Assembly: GCA_030844895.1 (NCBI GenBank)
Contig: CM061233.1
Span: forward strand, 56,411,453 to 56,475,452
DNA: 64,000 bases
Direction: 5' to 3'
DNA from: Ambrosia x helenae
Lineage: Eukaryota; Streptophyta; Magnoliopsida; Asterales; Asteraceae
Shown here: positions 13,269 to 26,112 of the stretch, piece by piece
How the letters are laid out: the number at the start of each line of letters is the position of its first letter
How positions within the stretch are numbered: the first letter of the stretch is position 1
Made by a program: the position numbers and the translations under genes
The notes under the pieces: model-generated
What the model saw: only the letters and a program-made list of their open reading frames with translations
Database searches by the model: none
What the model was told of the DNA's origin: nothing

Positions 13269-15048
13269 GTGGGATTATTATCGGCCAAAAAGAGAAAGAT
13301 TGGATTATTAAAATCCAATTTACCAAAAAAAAAAGTCATACAATATGAGCATTTTTAACAAGTGTTTACAACCTTTTTAAATTGCTTAAATTCATATTAT
13401 ACATAATAAACTTTTTACTAATTATTGTTAAATTATAAATTAGGGGTTATGATAAAAATGTACAAGTTAGTTTTACAAATAGAAGTAGTAATGAAAGAAT
13501 TTTCATAATATTTTAGATGTTAAGTAAAGAACTTTTTATATGCCATCTTAAAATACATGTTAAATGAGTTTTCGAAACATATTTGTTACTTTATAATGTA
13601 ATATAGATGATGCCATCGGCAGAAAGCAAATTAACCATTCTAACATTTCTCTTTTAATTACACTATATTAATAACCATCTGCATTTGAACAGTAAGTATA
13701 ATATATTTTACTAGCTGATTACACCGGGAGGGTCCTGGGTTGAAAAATCTAATTTTACGTGATAACCTATTGCAAATGGCTCAAGTTAACTAACCACAAA
13801 ATCTCTCAATCATTGCATGTTCATAGTATTCTAATCAGTAATAACTCATATTCTCTAATCTAAAACCTAATCAGTAATCATCTAAAGAATCACTTAGGTA
13901 AGCTGCAACTATTAAAAAACTCATCACATCTCTCTAATTTCTCACATTCTAATGGCTCTTATAATTCCCAACCTAATCAACTAAACAAACACTTAAGTTG
14001 GAAGTTGTAATTATTGCATCTCATTATGCCACATGGCATAATCAAGAGATGGTTGAGGCCACCATTGAACGTCACGTCAGCAACTATCAATTCTTTCCGG
14101 GAGCGTCCCGGGGTTGAAAAATATAACCATTCTAATAATACTAATAGTAATAATTATTACTGTTATAATTTAATAAATAAAAAAATAACCTTGCTAGGTG
14201 ACACCATGTGTTTCAGTGCTGTGCGATTCTTTCTCCTAACTTCTCTTGATGAAGTATACCTAGTAAAATTCCAATGATAACATGGCGATTAGGCTGATTT
14301 TTAACATCGTAGATAAGAACCTGTTTTAAAAAAAAAAACATGATTAATGAATAACATGAACACTTTGTGTGTTTTTTTCCTGTATGAACGTAACCCCACA
14401 AAAAATAGTCGATTTTTCTCCGTATTTTATATAGGACTATGGTATTCGTTGGAAAGATAATAAAAAGCTCGTTAATTTGGTGTAATTTTTTTCTTTAAAA
14501 AATCCCGTATATAAATGATATAAACGTTTAAAAATTATGGGAGGAAATATGAGAGAGAAAATTTTAAATTTATTTTTAAATTCTTTTTTTCTAAACTAAC
14601 TTAATTTAATTTAGGGTTTTATGTTTATCTTTTTTTTTAATTAAAAAAGAAAATAGTTCAAAAACACTAAAATCTTTCAAATATGATGTTACGTGGCATT
14701 CTCAAGGGGGGTTGAGGCCTCCATTGCACGTCATGTCGGCATATACATTTTCTTTTATATATATAATATGTAGATAGATTCAGCCAGCCATTTTTGTAAA
14801 TTGTGGATCTTCAAATGGTGTTTTCGTCATTTGGTACTCTGGGTAGTTGTTTTGGGATTTGACACGTTTCAGTCCTTCTATCTCTCCAATGGCTCATGAA
14901 GGCGGTGGGTGAAACGTGTTTCCTTTATTTATTTTAAATAGTTTAGATATTTACATGGTGGGCCTAACTGGATTTTATGGACATCTATTCGAATCCACAT
15001 CTTTATTTGAATTACATAACAATCAACATTTAATCATATCCATATCTC
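13269..15048. other. AT-rich intergenic DNA with a repeated GC-richer motif
   Basis: No gene is visible. A block of about 50 bases with GGTTGAGGCC and CCATTG occurs at about 14020-14085 and again at 14690-14745 in the same orientation. A word pair CCGGGAG...GGGTTGAAAAAT occurs at about 13729 and 14096. These look like ends of short non-autonomous elements, but no target duplication was identified. Confidence 0.5.
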
Positions 15049-15056
15049 TATTTTAC

Positions 15057-15699
15057 TAGGGATGGTAATGGATTGGGTTTGGGACGAGTTTAGGTAATCC
15101 CATCCTCATACCCGGTTACATATGCTTGTCCCAAACCCGACCCAAAGCCCGTCGGGTCTATGTCGGGTAATTACTCATTGGGTATCGGGTATACCTGCGA
15201 GTTTCGGGTAAACCCATTAATTTTTAAAACTTATCCAGTGAGTATATCCGACCAAAAACCCGACAGATATCTATTAGGTAACTATTAACCAATTGCATTT
15301 AACATTATTAAATATATATCCCAATGATTACAATGTATAAATATAAAATAATTAAATCATATAAAAACACTCAAAGACATAGATAACAAATAGTATATAC
15401 TATTTTTTTATAATATTTAGCACAAGATGACAATCTAGACGGTCAATTAGATATATTATGCATACATATTTAAAAAGATATATTAGAAATTATATTGGGT
15501 ATCTAATCGGGTAAATGGGTATACGTTATCGGGTAAACGGGTATATCCTCAAATCCCAAACCCGTCTCAAACCCGCAAAAAAAAAAATAAAAACTAATCC
15601 TATGCCCGGACCCATACCCGATTACCTGACCCCAAACCCGTCCCAAATGTGTCGGGTTTCGGGTTTACCCATCGGGTTTGGGTTTGATTGCCATCCCTA
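15057..15699. mobile_element. hAT-type MITE with perfect 8-bp target duplication
   Basis: The ends are TAGGGATGGTAAT and ATTGCCATCCCTA, near-perfect inverted repeats. The 8-bp TATTTTAC is present on both sides (15049-15056 and 15700-15707). The 643-bp interior is rich in CGGGTA/ACCCG words near both ends and AT-rich in the middle. No protein is encoded. TIR length and duplication size fit hAT. Confidence 0.9.
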
Positions 15700-15729
15700 T
15701 ATTTTACTAATTTAGATTTGACCCATATC

Positions 15730-18433
15730 TAGGGCTGCAAACGAACCAAACGAACACGAACAAGACCTTGTTCGTGTTCGTTTGTTAAGAAAATTATGGG
15801 TTCACGAACAGTTCATGAACACTTATAGAACGAGATTTTTTGTTCGTGTTCGTTTGTTAAGAAAATACTCATGTTCATGTTCGTTTGTGTTCGTTTGTTA
15901 ATTTTGTTCATGAACGCATACGAACACAAACAAACATTCATGAACACAAACAAGTGTTCATGAACCCAAATGCACACAAAGAAGTGTTCATGAACGGAAA
16001 CAAACACAAACGGACATATATTAACTTATGAATAACATCGAATTCACATACATTAAGTGTAACATCCGGCAAAAATCGATGTGATTCCGTACGTAGTTAG
16101 TATATGTAATTAACGGTTTAAGTGCATGTTTAAATTAATTGGATTAATTTAATTGATGCCGTAAGAGAATAGCAAATTCCCCATAAGATGCATAGGAATG
16201 CACACGTTTAATGACGATGCATGATAGGATCATGTGCGAATAAACTTGTCCGGTACGGACGTTGGTGATTACCCGACAAAAATTAAATAAACGAAAAGGA
16301 TCCCGGACACCCAGGATATAAAATAAAGGGTATTTTCACAGAATATAATGTGTTTTGGAACTCCAAAACCATAAGTAAAAACATTCCATACAAATCTCCC
16401 GGTAACGAATAAAGCGCACGTACCGCACCCGGTACGCGTATAACTTACAATTTCACCCGGAAAAAGCCTAAATAACCAATCAACGCTTAAATTAGACTAT
16501 ATTTAAGGGTTATTAAAGGTATTTTTAATGTCCGGACAATGCGCGATTAAAACCCGAAAAGTACCCGAACGACACCCGAACGACGAGGGATTTAACTTAA
16601 CAAGTATTGGGTAAATATTTGGAGTTGTGGACCCCACCTAAGCCACCAAAGGGGCCGGCCTAAATGGCCACATTATCTCCTTGCTTTGTGATATAATAAT
16701 AACCTATAAAACCTATACTACTAAGCATGTGTGGTAAAGACAAAGATGTAAGATTTGATGGTACAAAGCATGCACCAACTTGGCCCTTGTGTAAGAAAAT
16801 TTTCGGCCATAGGCCATGCAAATCCAAGAAACTCTCAAGTAATGATATAATAAGTACACACACATGCTTGTATAAAGGTCAAGTGTAAGATCATCCAAAT
16901 AATAAACCAAGATTTGCAAACAAACATCTCTCCCACTCTCTCAATCTCACGGCACACACACACATCTCACATCCATCCAAGATCATTTTTGTACTTCTTA
17001 AAATCTCTTAAATCTTTGGGAAGATTATGTGCAATCCATGGAAGATATGGTGAAGCTATAAATAACATGTGTTCACACATAAGATAACAAGCAAAAACTC
17101 TTCTTCTTCCTTCTTCTTTTGGGCCGTGAGTTTACCCCATCCATATACATATTTCCTTCAAGTTTTTACATCTCCAAATCACTCAAAACATCCATCCATC
17201 AAAACCCCATTGTGTGTTTCAAGCTTGGAGCTTAACCAATAAGGAAGAACACACTAAACCCCTCTCAAATCCAAGGTTTTGTCTTCCCTAGCCTTGTGCT
17301 AGTAGTAAGCTTCTTAACCTTGTTTTGATTATTGATATTCATGTATGTGTTCTTAGAGGCAAGTTGTACATGAAGGGTTTAAAATGTGGTTTTGGAACAT
17401 AACTTTAATAGATTTTACATGAGTAAAATAAATGATTAAAGATATGTAAATAGATCATGGAATTGATGATGATAAAGTAGTGTTCTTAAAATATATAAAA
17501 TTTACACATACACTAAGTAGGATGATGATTGGTTAAGATTTGTGGAATAAACTTGAATGTGTTAAAATGTAACTTTAATCATCTTAAAATGATCATCCAT
17601 GATATAATATATGATGGAATATATTAGGATGTCATGAATGAAGAAGTTGAAAAGTTAAAGTTTACACACTTAGATGGATGAAATTTGGATATGTTGAAGA
17701 AATACATAAAACACACATATTAGTAGCCTCATGTATGAAATATGAGACTATTAAAAGTGTTTTGATGCAAAAATAACTTAACAATAAAAAGATGAATCTT
17801 CAAGGTCCACTAACTTGAGTGAAAAATACTAACTTTGGAAGTTAGAGTGGAAAAATGCAACAATTGAAAGTTAAGGGACTAATGTTGTAACTTTGAAAGT
17901 TAGAGGACTAAAATGAACATTTTAGAAACTATTAGTCCAAAAATGCAATAATGGAAAGTTTGGTGTCAAAAGTATAAGTAATGATTTTCCAAGGTTGATT
18001 TGGTAAATACTAGTAAACACACTTGGGTATTTTGTATAAAAAGTATATTTTTATAAAAATGAAAGTTATAAAAATATGGGTTTGTATTAACATAAGGATT
18101 TTTATAAAATAGAGGTTTTATAAAAACGTTAAGCAAAAATTAAAACTTGAGAAACTTATACAAAAATGAATACTTTTATATAAATGGGAATATAAAAGTA
18201 TTGGAAGCATTTTTGTATCTAAGTTAACAAGTTGAGTTAAAATACAAACCTTCCAAGTAACATGTGTTAGGAATGTGGATAATATTTCTATAAAACACAT
18301 GTTGGGAAAAACTTGGAAAATTGACTAATCAAGCTAAGATATCAAACTAAGACGCGTTAACGAACCATACACGGACAAGACATGAGAAAAATGCCATTGC
18401 GGCAAGATGAGAAAATATATATTTTTAGGAAGT

Positions 18434-18473
<40 letters not shown>

Positions 18474-20282
18474 GGGTGAAAACTAATAAACGCTTTCCTA
18501 AGTGTTGAAGGAATTATTCGTGGGAGAAAAACATAACGTAAACAAGTAAGACGTTAAACAAACGTATATACTAAACAAGAAAAATTACACATTTATATAT
18601 ATACGCTCGTCTCGGCAAAATTATAGTGTATCTACTTAATGGGAAAGTAGATATGTGGGAAGGAAAACCGAGACGAGTAGACGAAGATATATATATATAT
18701 GTGTGTATGCCGTGCCGACAAGATCCTAGTATATTTATTTCAATGGGAAAATGAATATACGGTATGGTGAGTTGAATCGGGTGTTGAGAATATACAATCG
18801 AACGACAAGACCTTAGCATATTTATTTAAATGGGAAAATAAATGTGCGGCAAAGTGAGTCGGGTCGAGTGTTGAAATATATATTATATCAGGCGATTCGT
18901 AGGTGCTTGACCACGGACTTGCTATTCTCTGCTATTTGAGTGTACGCTGTACATCAGGTGAGTTTCACGGCCCCATTTTACTGTTTTAACTGGGGGAAAG
19001 ATATGTTTGTCAAACGTTGTCACATGTTGAAATGTTTTCAAAGGTTAAAATGTGATAAGTGGTATGATGAGTACTTGAGCAGTGATCGCCACTCGGGGTT
19101 GAGTCCTCTCTTCTGTAACCATTAATTCAGGGAAATGAAACCGAAGGAATATTTGGATAGTACTATGGGTGCCTGACAAGGCCCACCCCTAATCGATAGC
19201 GTCGATTATGCATCGGCGTATGCCAGGGGTGCACGTATTCTGAAATTAAGTCGTTGGGTCCCGAGGAACGACTTGGAGCGGGGCATTATTATTAGTCTTG
19301 GTTTGGTTATGGGGTTCAAGGGATTGCTCATCATTATAGTTGTAGGAGCTAGCTACTCCTTACAAAGGCCACAAGTTGTGCAGGTTTCGCACATGTTGTA
19401 AAAACGAAATATCGATCGACAAGATCCTAGTATAATTATTTAATGGGAAAATAATTATACGGTAAAGTGAGTCGAGTCGATGGTTGTGAAAATGTTGTTA
19501 TTATGAAACTAAAACATGTGAACTCACCAATATTTTATATATTGACGTCTTTTTTTAAACATATCTTTCAGGTAACTAAGTGCTGAATAGATATGGGGCT
19601 AGTGCGGTGGAATTCGAAATGTCGAATACTGGTCGGGGTTTCATTCATTGTTACCATCGGGTTGGAACATAAACGGAAATACCCCCACATTGAAACTTAA
19701 TGTTTATCGTTTTATGTAATGCTTTGTGCAACATTGGAACGAGATACTCATTTTCGACATTCTAATAAATTGATCTTTTCTAATTAAATATAGTTTGTGT
19801 TAATCTTGACTTGATATGCTTTCGAGCGTTGCGCCACGTGTTTCCGCCATTGGCGTGGTGTGACATTAAGACATTAGCTAGATCCACCTAAAATATAACC
19901 TAATTGTCCAAACATACTTAGTACTGGAGAAAGGCATTGGAGGTGGAGGGCATCAACGCTGGAACGTGGAAACATATAATGAGTTTAGAAACAAAAAGTA
20001 GGTTTATTGATATCATATAGTCATATATATAACTCATATATATTATTTATTGGGTAAACTAAACAAAAATAAAATAGTATAAAAATTAAAAAAACCTTAA
20101 TAAACTATCGAACACAAACGAACATAAACGAATACGTTACCGAACATAAACGAACGAACGCGACCACTGTTCGGAATTTTTTGTTCGTGTTCGGTCATTT
20201 ATTAAACGAACGAACACAAGCAAACTTCCCGCCAAATGGTTCATGAACTGTTCGCTGAAAGTTCAGTTCGTTTGCAGCTCTA
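15730..20282. mobile_element. hAT-type MITE split by a solo LTR
   Basis: The ends are TAGGGCTGCAAACGAAC and GTTCGTTTGCAGCTCTA. The 8-bp flanks are CCCATATC (15722-15729) and CCCGTATC (20283-20290), one mismatch apart. The arms at 15730-16057 and 19866-20282 are full of GTTCGTGTTCGTTTG words in both orientations, giving strong folding potential. Without the inserted LTR and its duplication the element is about 740 bp. It encodes no protein. Confidence 0.87.
16058..19865 (+). mobile_element. Solo gypsy-type LTR (3.8 kb) with TTAAG duplication
   Basis: The LTR runs from TGTAACATCCGG to GTGGTGTGACA and is flanked by TTAAG at 16053-16057 and 19866-19870, with no internal region. It is therefore a solo LTR left by recombination between two LTRs. 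A TATA-like TTGTATAAAGG lies near 16868. A TA microsatellite spans about 18429-18466. A predicted leader intron spans 18958-19571: ACATCAG|GTGAGTTTCACGGCCCC, second arm GTGAACTCACC at 19518-19528, ATTGAC, TTTCAG|GT. Reading frames inside it are not genes. Confidence 0.92.
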
Positions 20283-20290
20283 CCCGTATC

Positions 20291-21544
20291 TTTATTTTAC
20301 TATTTTAGATTTGACTTTTGAACCTTCTTTATTTCCATGTACACTAGTTTTTATGTGTTCACAATGCACATTTTTCTATTTTAATTTATTTTTAAATAAT
20401 TTAGATAATTTAAATAAGTTAGATAATTTTATAGTTCAACGAGCTATAGTTCAACCGTTTGAAGAAAAGTGAAGATTCAAGGTAAAGGACAGGAGTTTCA
20501 AATTTAAATCTGATCCTAATCAGATTTATCAGAATGGACATTTCAGGGACGAGTTTTCCTTGACTGAAGATGATGGCTTGAGCTACCCACCGTTGTCCGC
20601 GTTTGCAGGCGTATGAGGTCGTCTTTTACCATCTTGTTACTGTGGGTAGATGGAGTTTTATTCGTTCGTTTTTAAACAAAGATATATTAATATTATTTAA
20701 TTTATGTTCCTCCAAATGAGTTAGAAGATTATAAATTTGCACTTTGAAAATTGAAAGCATACTTCTTTTGACCAAATTAAAAATTGTCCTTTATTACAAA
20801 TCTCTATATATAGCATCTTATTTGACTTTTGCTCTTATCATGCTTTATCTTCGACACTTAATTTTGCATGCTTTTTGTCCATTGAATTAAGTGGTCTAGT
20901 TAATTATAAGGTAACATCACCATCTTACTTAGAGTATGGCTGTATAGGTAATGGTTAATGTCTTCTAAAGAGATATTTTTCATCACATTATTATCATTGT
21001 GTAATGGTTAAACTCTTTTTTATGCCCCTATAATGCCTAGGGGGCGGTGTTAAGGGTCTTATCAAACCCATTCATGCTCACATAATGCCCATTACACATA
21101 GTCTAAAAGACATAATCTGTAATTTATCTATAAAAGACATAATTTGTGATTTAATTAATTTATTTAAGTTCTTTTTCTTTCTTTTACTTTTTTCTATGTT
21201 TTTATTTTATTATTTTATTCACTATTGTTGTATTGATTAGTATAAAATTTGTGAAATTAATTAGTTAACATATTTTTATAATATATGTTCCTTTTTATAA
21301 TTTATTTACTTTTCATAGTTCATAATTATCATGATTTTTAATACTACGTTTCTACACAAACCTACGATGTGATCGAGTTATTTTTATCACTTTTATAATT
21401 ATTATAAGTTATTAAAACAAAATTTTACAATGAAACGTGAATAAAAATAAGCACACCAGTGCAAAACGTAGTTCTCTAGGGCATCATGTGTTATTAGTTA
21501 AGATGAAGGACAAAGAGTGCAAGAGACTATATAGATAAAGAAAA
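20291..21544. other. AT-rich intergenic DNA
   Basis: No gene is recognised. A perfect small hairpin, TAAATCTGAT-CCTA-ATCAGATTTA, sits at 20505-20528. A patch at 20930-21115 with repeated AATGCCC and TAATGG words may be a decayed MITE, but I found no clean ends. Confidence 0.55.
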
Positions 21545-22205
21545 ACATGTAAGCATAATTTCCCCTAAACAATAAAATGTGTTTACATGAGGAGGAGCAT
21601 ATTTACTAGTTCTATTATCCGCAATCCCCTAAATCTCAAGACGCTCTTCAAACCAATCATAGACTTTATTGAGATAGACGCAATCCCCCTTGGGAGAACT
21701 CTATATGAGACTTTCATCCCGTACAGCTCAAGCAAAAACACCCAAATACTGGTTGGGATGAATATTTAATAAACAGTTTGAAACTTCTTAGTTTCCGACT
21801 CAATATGCTATGAAGATACAACTAAAAAAAATCCGAACTTCATTCTTTGGGGCGATAATACCAAAATATCAAGTTGGTTTAGTCATCTTTATCTTAATCC
21901 TTATAGGCCTCTTAGAATTCTCCATTCCCTATTTCTTTCTTTTTGTTTTATTTGCTTATGTCTATAATGTTTATTATATTTGTTTTATTTGTTATCGATA
22001 GGAATTTTCTTGTTAAGACCTATGAATCGATTAAACCCCGATTCAAACTAAAACCATAATGATTCAACCGAAAAACTAAATTAAGCACAAAGACTCTCTG
22101 AGTAAGAATAATCAGATTATAACTTATTCCACATGTAGATAATCACCACAAATCTAAAGAATGATTTGTTTTTGAGTCATGATAAGCATAAACAAGCATT
22201 TGAAA
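21545..22205 (-). pseudogene. petB: Nuclear plastid DNA: petB group II intron and start of exon 2
   Basis: On the minus strand, 21667 down to about 21548 encodes KVYDWFEERLEI, then a stop, then SKYAPPHV and FYCLG. This is the start of plastid cytochrome b6 exon 2, which follows a group II intron in plants. Directly upstream (21668-21765) the sequence GAGCTGTACGGGATGAAAG with the following TCTCATATAGAG is the domain V hairpin region expected at the 3' end of that intron. The stretch up to about 22205 also looks plastid-like to me. Cytochrome b6 is a core subunit of the thylakoid b6f complex. This copy has an in-frame stop, lost the rest of exon 2 and sits among nuclear repeats, so it is a non-functional transfer. 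Confidence 0.85.
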
Positions 22206-22289
22206 AAAAAACTGTACTTTTATTATTGTAGCTTAAAAAGGCCTCTTGTTTTTGGAACGACTAATTTCCTTCATTTTTTACACCATTTT

Positions 22290-22390
22290 ATTACACGCTT
22301 TTTATTTGCCTCTTGTGAGGGTTAAACTCCCAATCTCCCCTTTAAAACCCCAACACCTTTACCGCCATATCACAAGAGGTGAGCTTAAAT
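22290..22390 (-). repeat. tRNA-like (SINE-head-like) sequence
   Basis: On the minus strand an A-box-like TGGCGGTAAAGG (22356-22367) is followed by a B-box-like GGGAGTTTAACCC (22319-22331). The spacing fits a Pol III internal promoter. CCTCTTGT words border it. The boxes are degenerate and no tRNA fold or poly-A tail is certain. Confidence 0.35.
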
Positions 22391-23333
22391 AGGCCTCTTG
22401 TTATTTATCATTTTTTTCCTTGTTTTGTTTTTTTTTTTTTCATTGAAATAACCTCAAAGTTTGTAATGGGCATTTTAACCGAAATGTTCTACGTTTTTTT
22501 AAGTGCGGGCGAAAATTTATATTAGTAAAGCCCCATTACCAAGATGCTTTAAAAGGAGGCAACACTTATACATGTAAACATACATCAATGTGGCCGCTTC
22601 AAAGATTGTAGACCTAATATGTTATTACAAAATAAAAAAAATAAAAACTTGTTACCTTAATGTCTTCTACGATTTCGAAAATATGCAACTTTTTATGATT
22701 GGAAACTTCCTCCTTTCCGTCACCTTTTTTATCCATACCCGTATTGATACCGAAAGTATTGCGTACAGAAACCAATAAAATTGGGTACCTATATATGTAT
22801 CGAATACCTAAAATCGATACAGGTTCTTTTTTTGCGCATCGTGCTTGTGGATTTGAGTCTTTGAGGTAAATCCTTAAAAGAGAAATAAAAAATTGGAGGT
22901 ATATTGCTCTATCGAGATATTAACCGTGAAATAGCATTTGATATTTCCCATGACAAACCATAGATTGTACGACTGTGAACCTGCATTAATGTCCCGTCTT
23001 GACAGAGCAGTAGAAATGAGAATTCGCTACATATTGACTCACCAAGTATGAATGTTATCCATTCCACTCACAAAGACCGCTTTCATTTTGATCAACAACA
23101 CACACCATTTTGTTTTGCTTTTTTTATCGTCCAACAAAGTCCAACCACACGGGGTGACCCGACCCGACCCATCAACAATTCCAGAGAAACCCATCATCAA
23201 TTCCAGAGAAATCCAACATTCGATGGCCTAATATGATAAAACTCTAACCCACACAAGACGTTTTTACTTTTTTCTTTTGTATTTAATAAACTATAGCACA
23301 CCACATATGCTCATCTATGGCCCAGCCGTGTGC

Positions 23334-23340
23334 TATAAAT
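23334..23340 (+). promoter_or_regulatory. TATA box of the P450 gene
   Basis: TATAAAT in the context GTGCTATAAATGCACC lies 48 bases upstream of the start codon. A transcript start near 23365 would give a short leader. The 900 bases further upstream hold no other recognisable gene. Confidence 0.7.
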
Positions 23341-23387
23341 GCACCCATGAACTTGCTTCATTCTACTCAACTTTAATCATTTGCAAA

Positions 23388-24439
23388 ATGGCAGAACAAA
23401 ATACTAATGTGGGAAACAACGACAACGAGCTAACCATGGTTGTTGTCACCATTTCAATACTGATCTTGGGTATTTTATGGTACAAGTTCAAACTTTCGAA
23501 CTCCTCAAATGGTGCACCATCATTGCCACCAGGTCCCCGTTCGCTTCCAATAGTTGGGTTCCTTCCGTTTCTTGATCCCAACCTTCACATACAGTTCACT
23601 GACATGGCTCGCACCTACGGTCCCATCTTTAAGGTCAAATTGGGAAGCAAACTTCAGATTATCATAAATACCCCAGAGTTAGCAAAGGAGGTGGTTCGCG
23701 ACCAAGACGAGACCTTCTCTAACCGTGAACAAACGGTTGCAGCGTTAGTACTAACTAACGGTGGCCAAGATATAGCATTTTCCAACAACAACCCCAACTG
23801 GCGTATGCTTCGTAAGATATTTGCTTACGAGATGCTAAGCAACAAGAATCTTGAAGCAAGCAGTTTTTATAGAAGGGATGAAATTAGAAAAACCATCAAG
23901 AATGTTTTTAATAAAATTGGTACCAACGTTAACGTTAGGGAGATTACTTTCTCGACAGCGACGCGTGTCCTAACAAGAACCATATGGGAAACTAAAGAGG
24001 TGAAAGACGAGACTCTTGCAGCTGAGATGGATATGGTGTCTTCAAACATCTTTAACTTAATTGGACAAGGGAATGTGTCTGATTTCTTCCCTATTCTTGC
24101 TCCGTTCGATCTTCAAGGAATTGCACGGGACATGGAGACGGAACGTGACAAGTTGGATCAACTTTTTACTAGAATCATTGAAGATCGAATCGAATCCAAC
24201 TTAAAAAAGTCTCAGGATGAAGATCGAATCGAAGGAAAGAAAGATTTCTTACAAGTCTTATTAGACTACAAGGACGAAAAAGATGCAACACCTCTTACCA
24301 TGATGCAAATAAAGGCACTTCTTCTGGTAAGAAACTATAAGAATTATCCTTACAAAACAAGTCACTAAAAGGCTGATGTGATTTTTGTGTCCCATCTTAA
24401 TTATAAATAGGTCCAAAACTTTTGAGGTCTATGGACTTG

Positions 24440-24475
<36 letters not shown>

Positions 24476-26112
24476 TCACTTTCTCATAAAAATAGTTTTT
24501 TTTTTCTTTTCATAAGTGCCTAATTTTCGTCACAAACTTTGTTAATTGATGATGAAAAAAGAATATTACGACATTCATGGGAAGTCCTTTGTCCTTACCA
24601 ACTTGTTTTCATAATCGCCACATTCAAAATATCCAATCTACGATTTTTATTACAACACCCATTTGAGTATTCGTATTAATTTTCTGTTATTTTTAAACAA
24701 TTTTTTATTAACTCCGAGAAATTTATTTTAAGTCTTAATTTGTTAATTAACAACTTTGACAAGATTGATTATTTACACACACATATACATGTGCGCGTGT
24801 GGTATAATATAAACTCATTTTATTAAGAGAGTTCCAAGAACTCATACTTAAAAGCAAAAAATATATAAAACCAAACCCCCTGTCCCCCACAATCAAAAAC
24901 CTAACCCCCACCTAAAAACATAAACCCACCCTAACCACCCCCACCCCACTCCTAAAACCTAAACTTTATAAGCTAAAAAAAAAAAAAAACCCTTAAAATC
25001 TAAAGCTTAACCAAAGTGCATTATAATTCACAGTATTTTTTGTAACTGGGATGACGTGGGAAAAAGAAGCTCCAAACCAATTTTCTAGTTTTTTTATTTA
25101 AATTTTGAGTTATGATTTTTTTTTTTTAATTTAAGTAGGAGTTTTTGAGTTTTCTTGGTGAAGTTTTTAAGTAAAAGAACATAAGTTTATTTAAAGTGTT
25201 AAGCTTTATATTAAGTTTATTTACGTAATATTATAACAACTATCTTTAAATAAAAATAATAATTAACGATAATTAAGTATGATAGAAATAAATAATTTCT
25301 TAACTAAAAGATAAGTATCGATAATTAGGTAGGAGAAAGAGGCGGAGGCAGGAAAACAAAAAAACAGATAGTTTCAATGAATGACACGTGTCCAAACTTA
25401 TATTGGTTTATTATATATAAATACAACAGGAGAATATTTACTAATTTGTGGCTGATTTGCTATGCTAACAACGTAAACTTTGTTTTATCAGGACATTATG
25501 CTTGGTGGAACAGAAACAACGGCAGCAACCATAGAATGGATAATCTCAAATATTATGCAAAATTCCAACATAATGAGAAAGGTTCAAAAAGAATTAGCAG
25601 AAATTGTAGGAACAAGTAACATGGTTGAGGAGTCTCATCTTTCAAAATTACAATACCTCGATGCCACAATTAAAGAAACATTGCGTCTGTATCCAATATC
25701 CCCTCTCCTAGTCCCACGATCACCAAACAAGACAAGTGTCGTAGGTGGATATACCATTCCTAAAGGTTGTACAATCTTTGTGAATGCTTGGGCAATCCAA
25801 CGCGATCCTCGGTACTGGGATGATCCTTTGGAATTCAACCCCGAGAGGTTCCTGACAAACAAATGTGATTATAAGGGACGCAATTTATTGTTTTTTCCAT
25901 TTGGTTCAGGAAGAAGATTGTGTCCAGGTCTACCATTGGCTGAGAAAATGTTAATGTTTATTATGGCTTCACTCTTGCACTCGTTTGATTGGAGGTTGCC
26001 CAAGGGCGAAAAACATGACTTTACCCAAACATTTCGCATTGCAATGAAGAAAAGAAACCCGCTCATTGCTATCCCGTCTCAAAGGTTGTCTGATGTGAGC
26101 CTCTATAAGTGA
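23388..26112 (+). CDS. Cytochrome P450, CYP706 family, two exons
   Basis: Exon 1 is 23388-24326, exon 2 is 25492-26112; the phase-0 GT-AG intron is 24327-25491. The joined product is about 519 residues, normal for a plant microsomal P450. I chose the ATG of MAEQNTN because it lies 48 bases after a TATA box; 37 codons open upstream are not P450-like. Order: membrane anchor (about residues 16-35), LPPGPRSLPIVG hinge (about 47-58), I-helix GGTETT (318-323), KETLR with the ExxR pair (375-378), PERF (430-433), and heme loop FPFGSGRRLCPG with Cys 457 as ligand. Overall wording, such as EVVRDQDETFSNRE and LLHSFDWRLP, fits CYP706. Characterised members oxidise sesquiterpenes (cotton CYP706B1, cedar CYP706M1) and other volatiles. 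The substrate here is unknown. No lesions are seen, and there is no pathway neighbour in the window. Confidence 0.92.
24327..25491 (+). other. Intron of the P450 gene
   Basis: Donor CTG|GTAAGA and acceptor TTTTATCAG|GAC give a clean join (ALLL followed by DIMLGGTETT). The intron sits just before the I-helix, a common place in A-type plant P450s. It holds an A run of about 30 bases near 24444 and patches of CCCCAC-rich DNA near 24880-24955. Confidence 0.9.

Noticed and set aside
15515..16007. Small frames in the hAT-type MITEs
   Set aside because: They come from simple CGGGTA and GTTCGTG word repeats in both orientations.
20930..21115. Possible Tourist-type MITE
   Set aside because: Repeated words are present, but inverted ends and a TAA duplication could not be matched.
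21587..22001. Two + strand frames of about 60 residues
   Set aside because: They are antisense to the plastid petB exon and intron copy and have no protein features.
23277..23387. Upstream extension of the P450 frame (37 extra codons)
   Set aside because: It crosses the TATA box and has no P450 character; the ATG at 23388 fits the family start.
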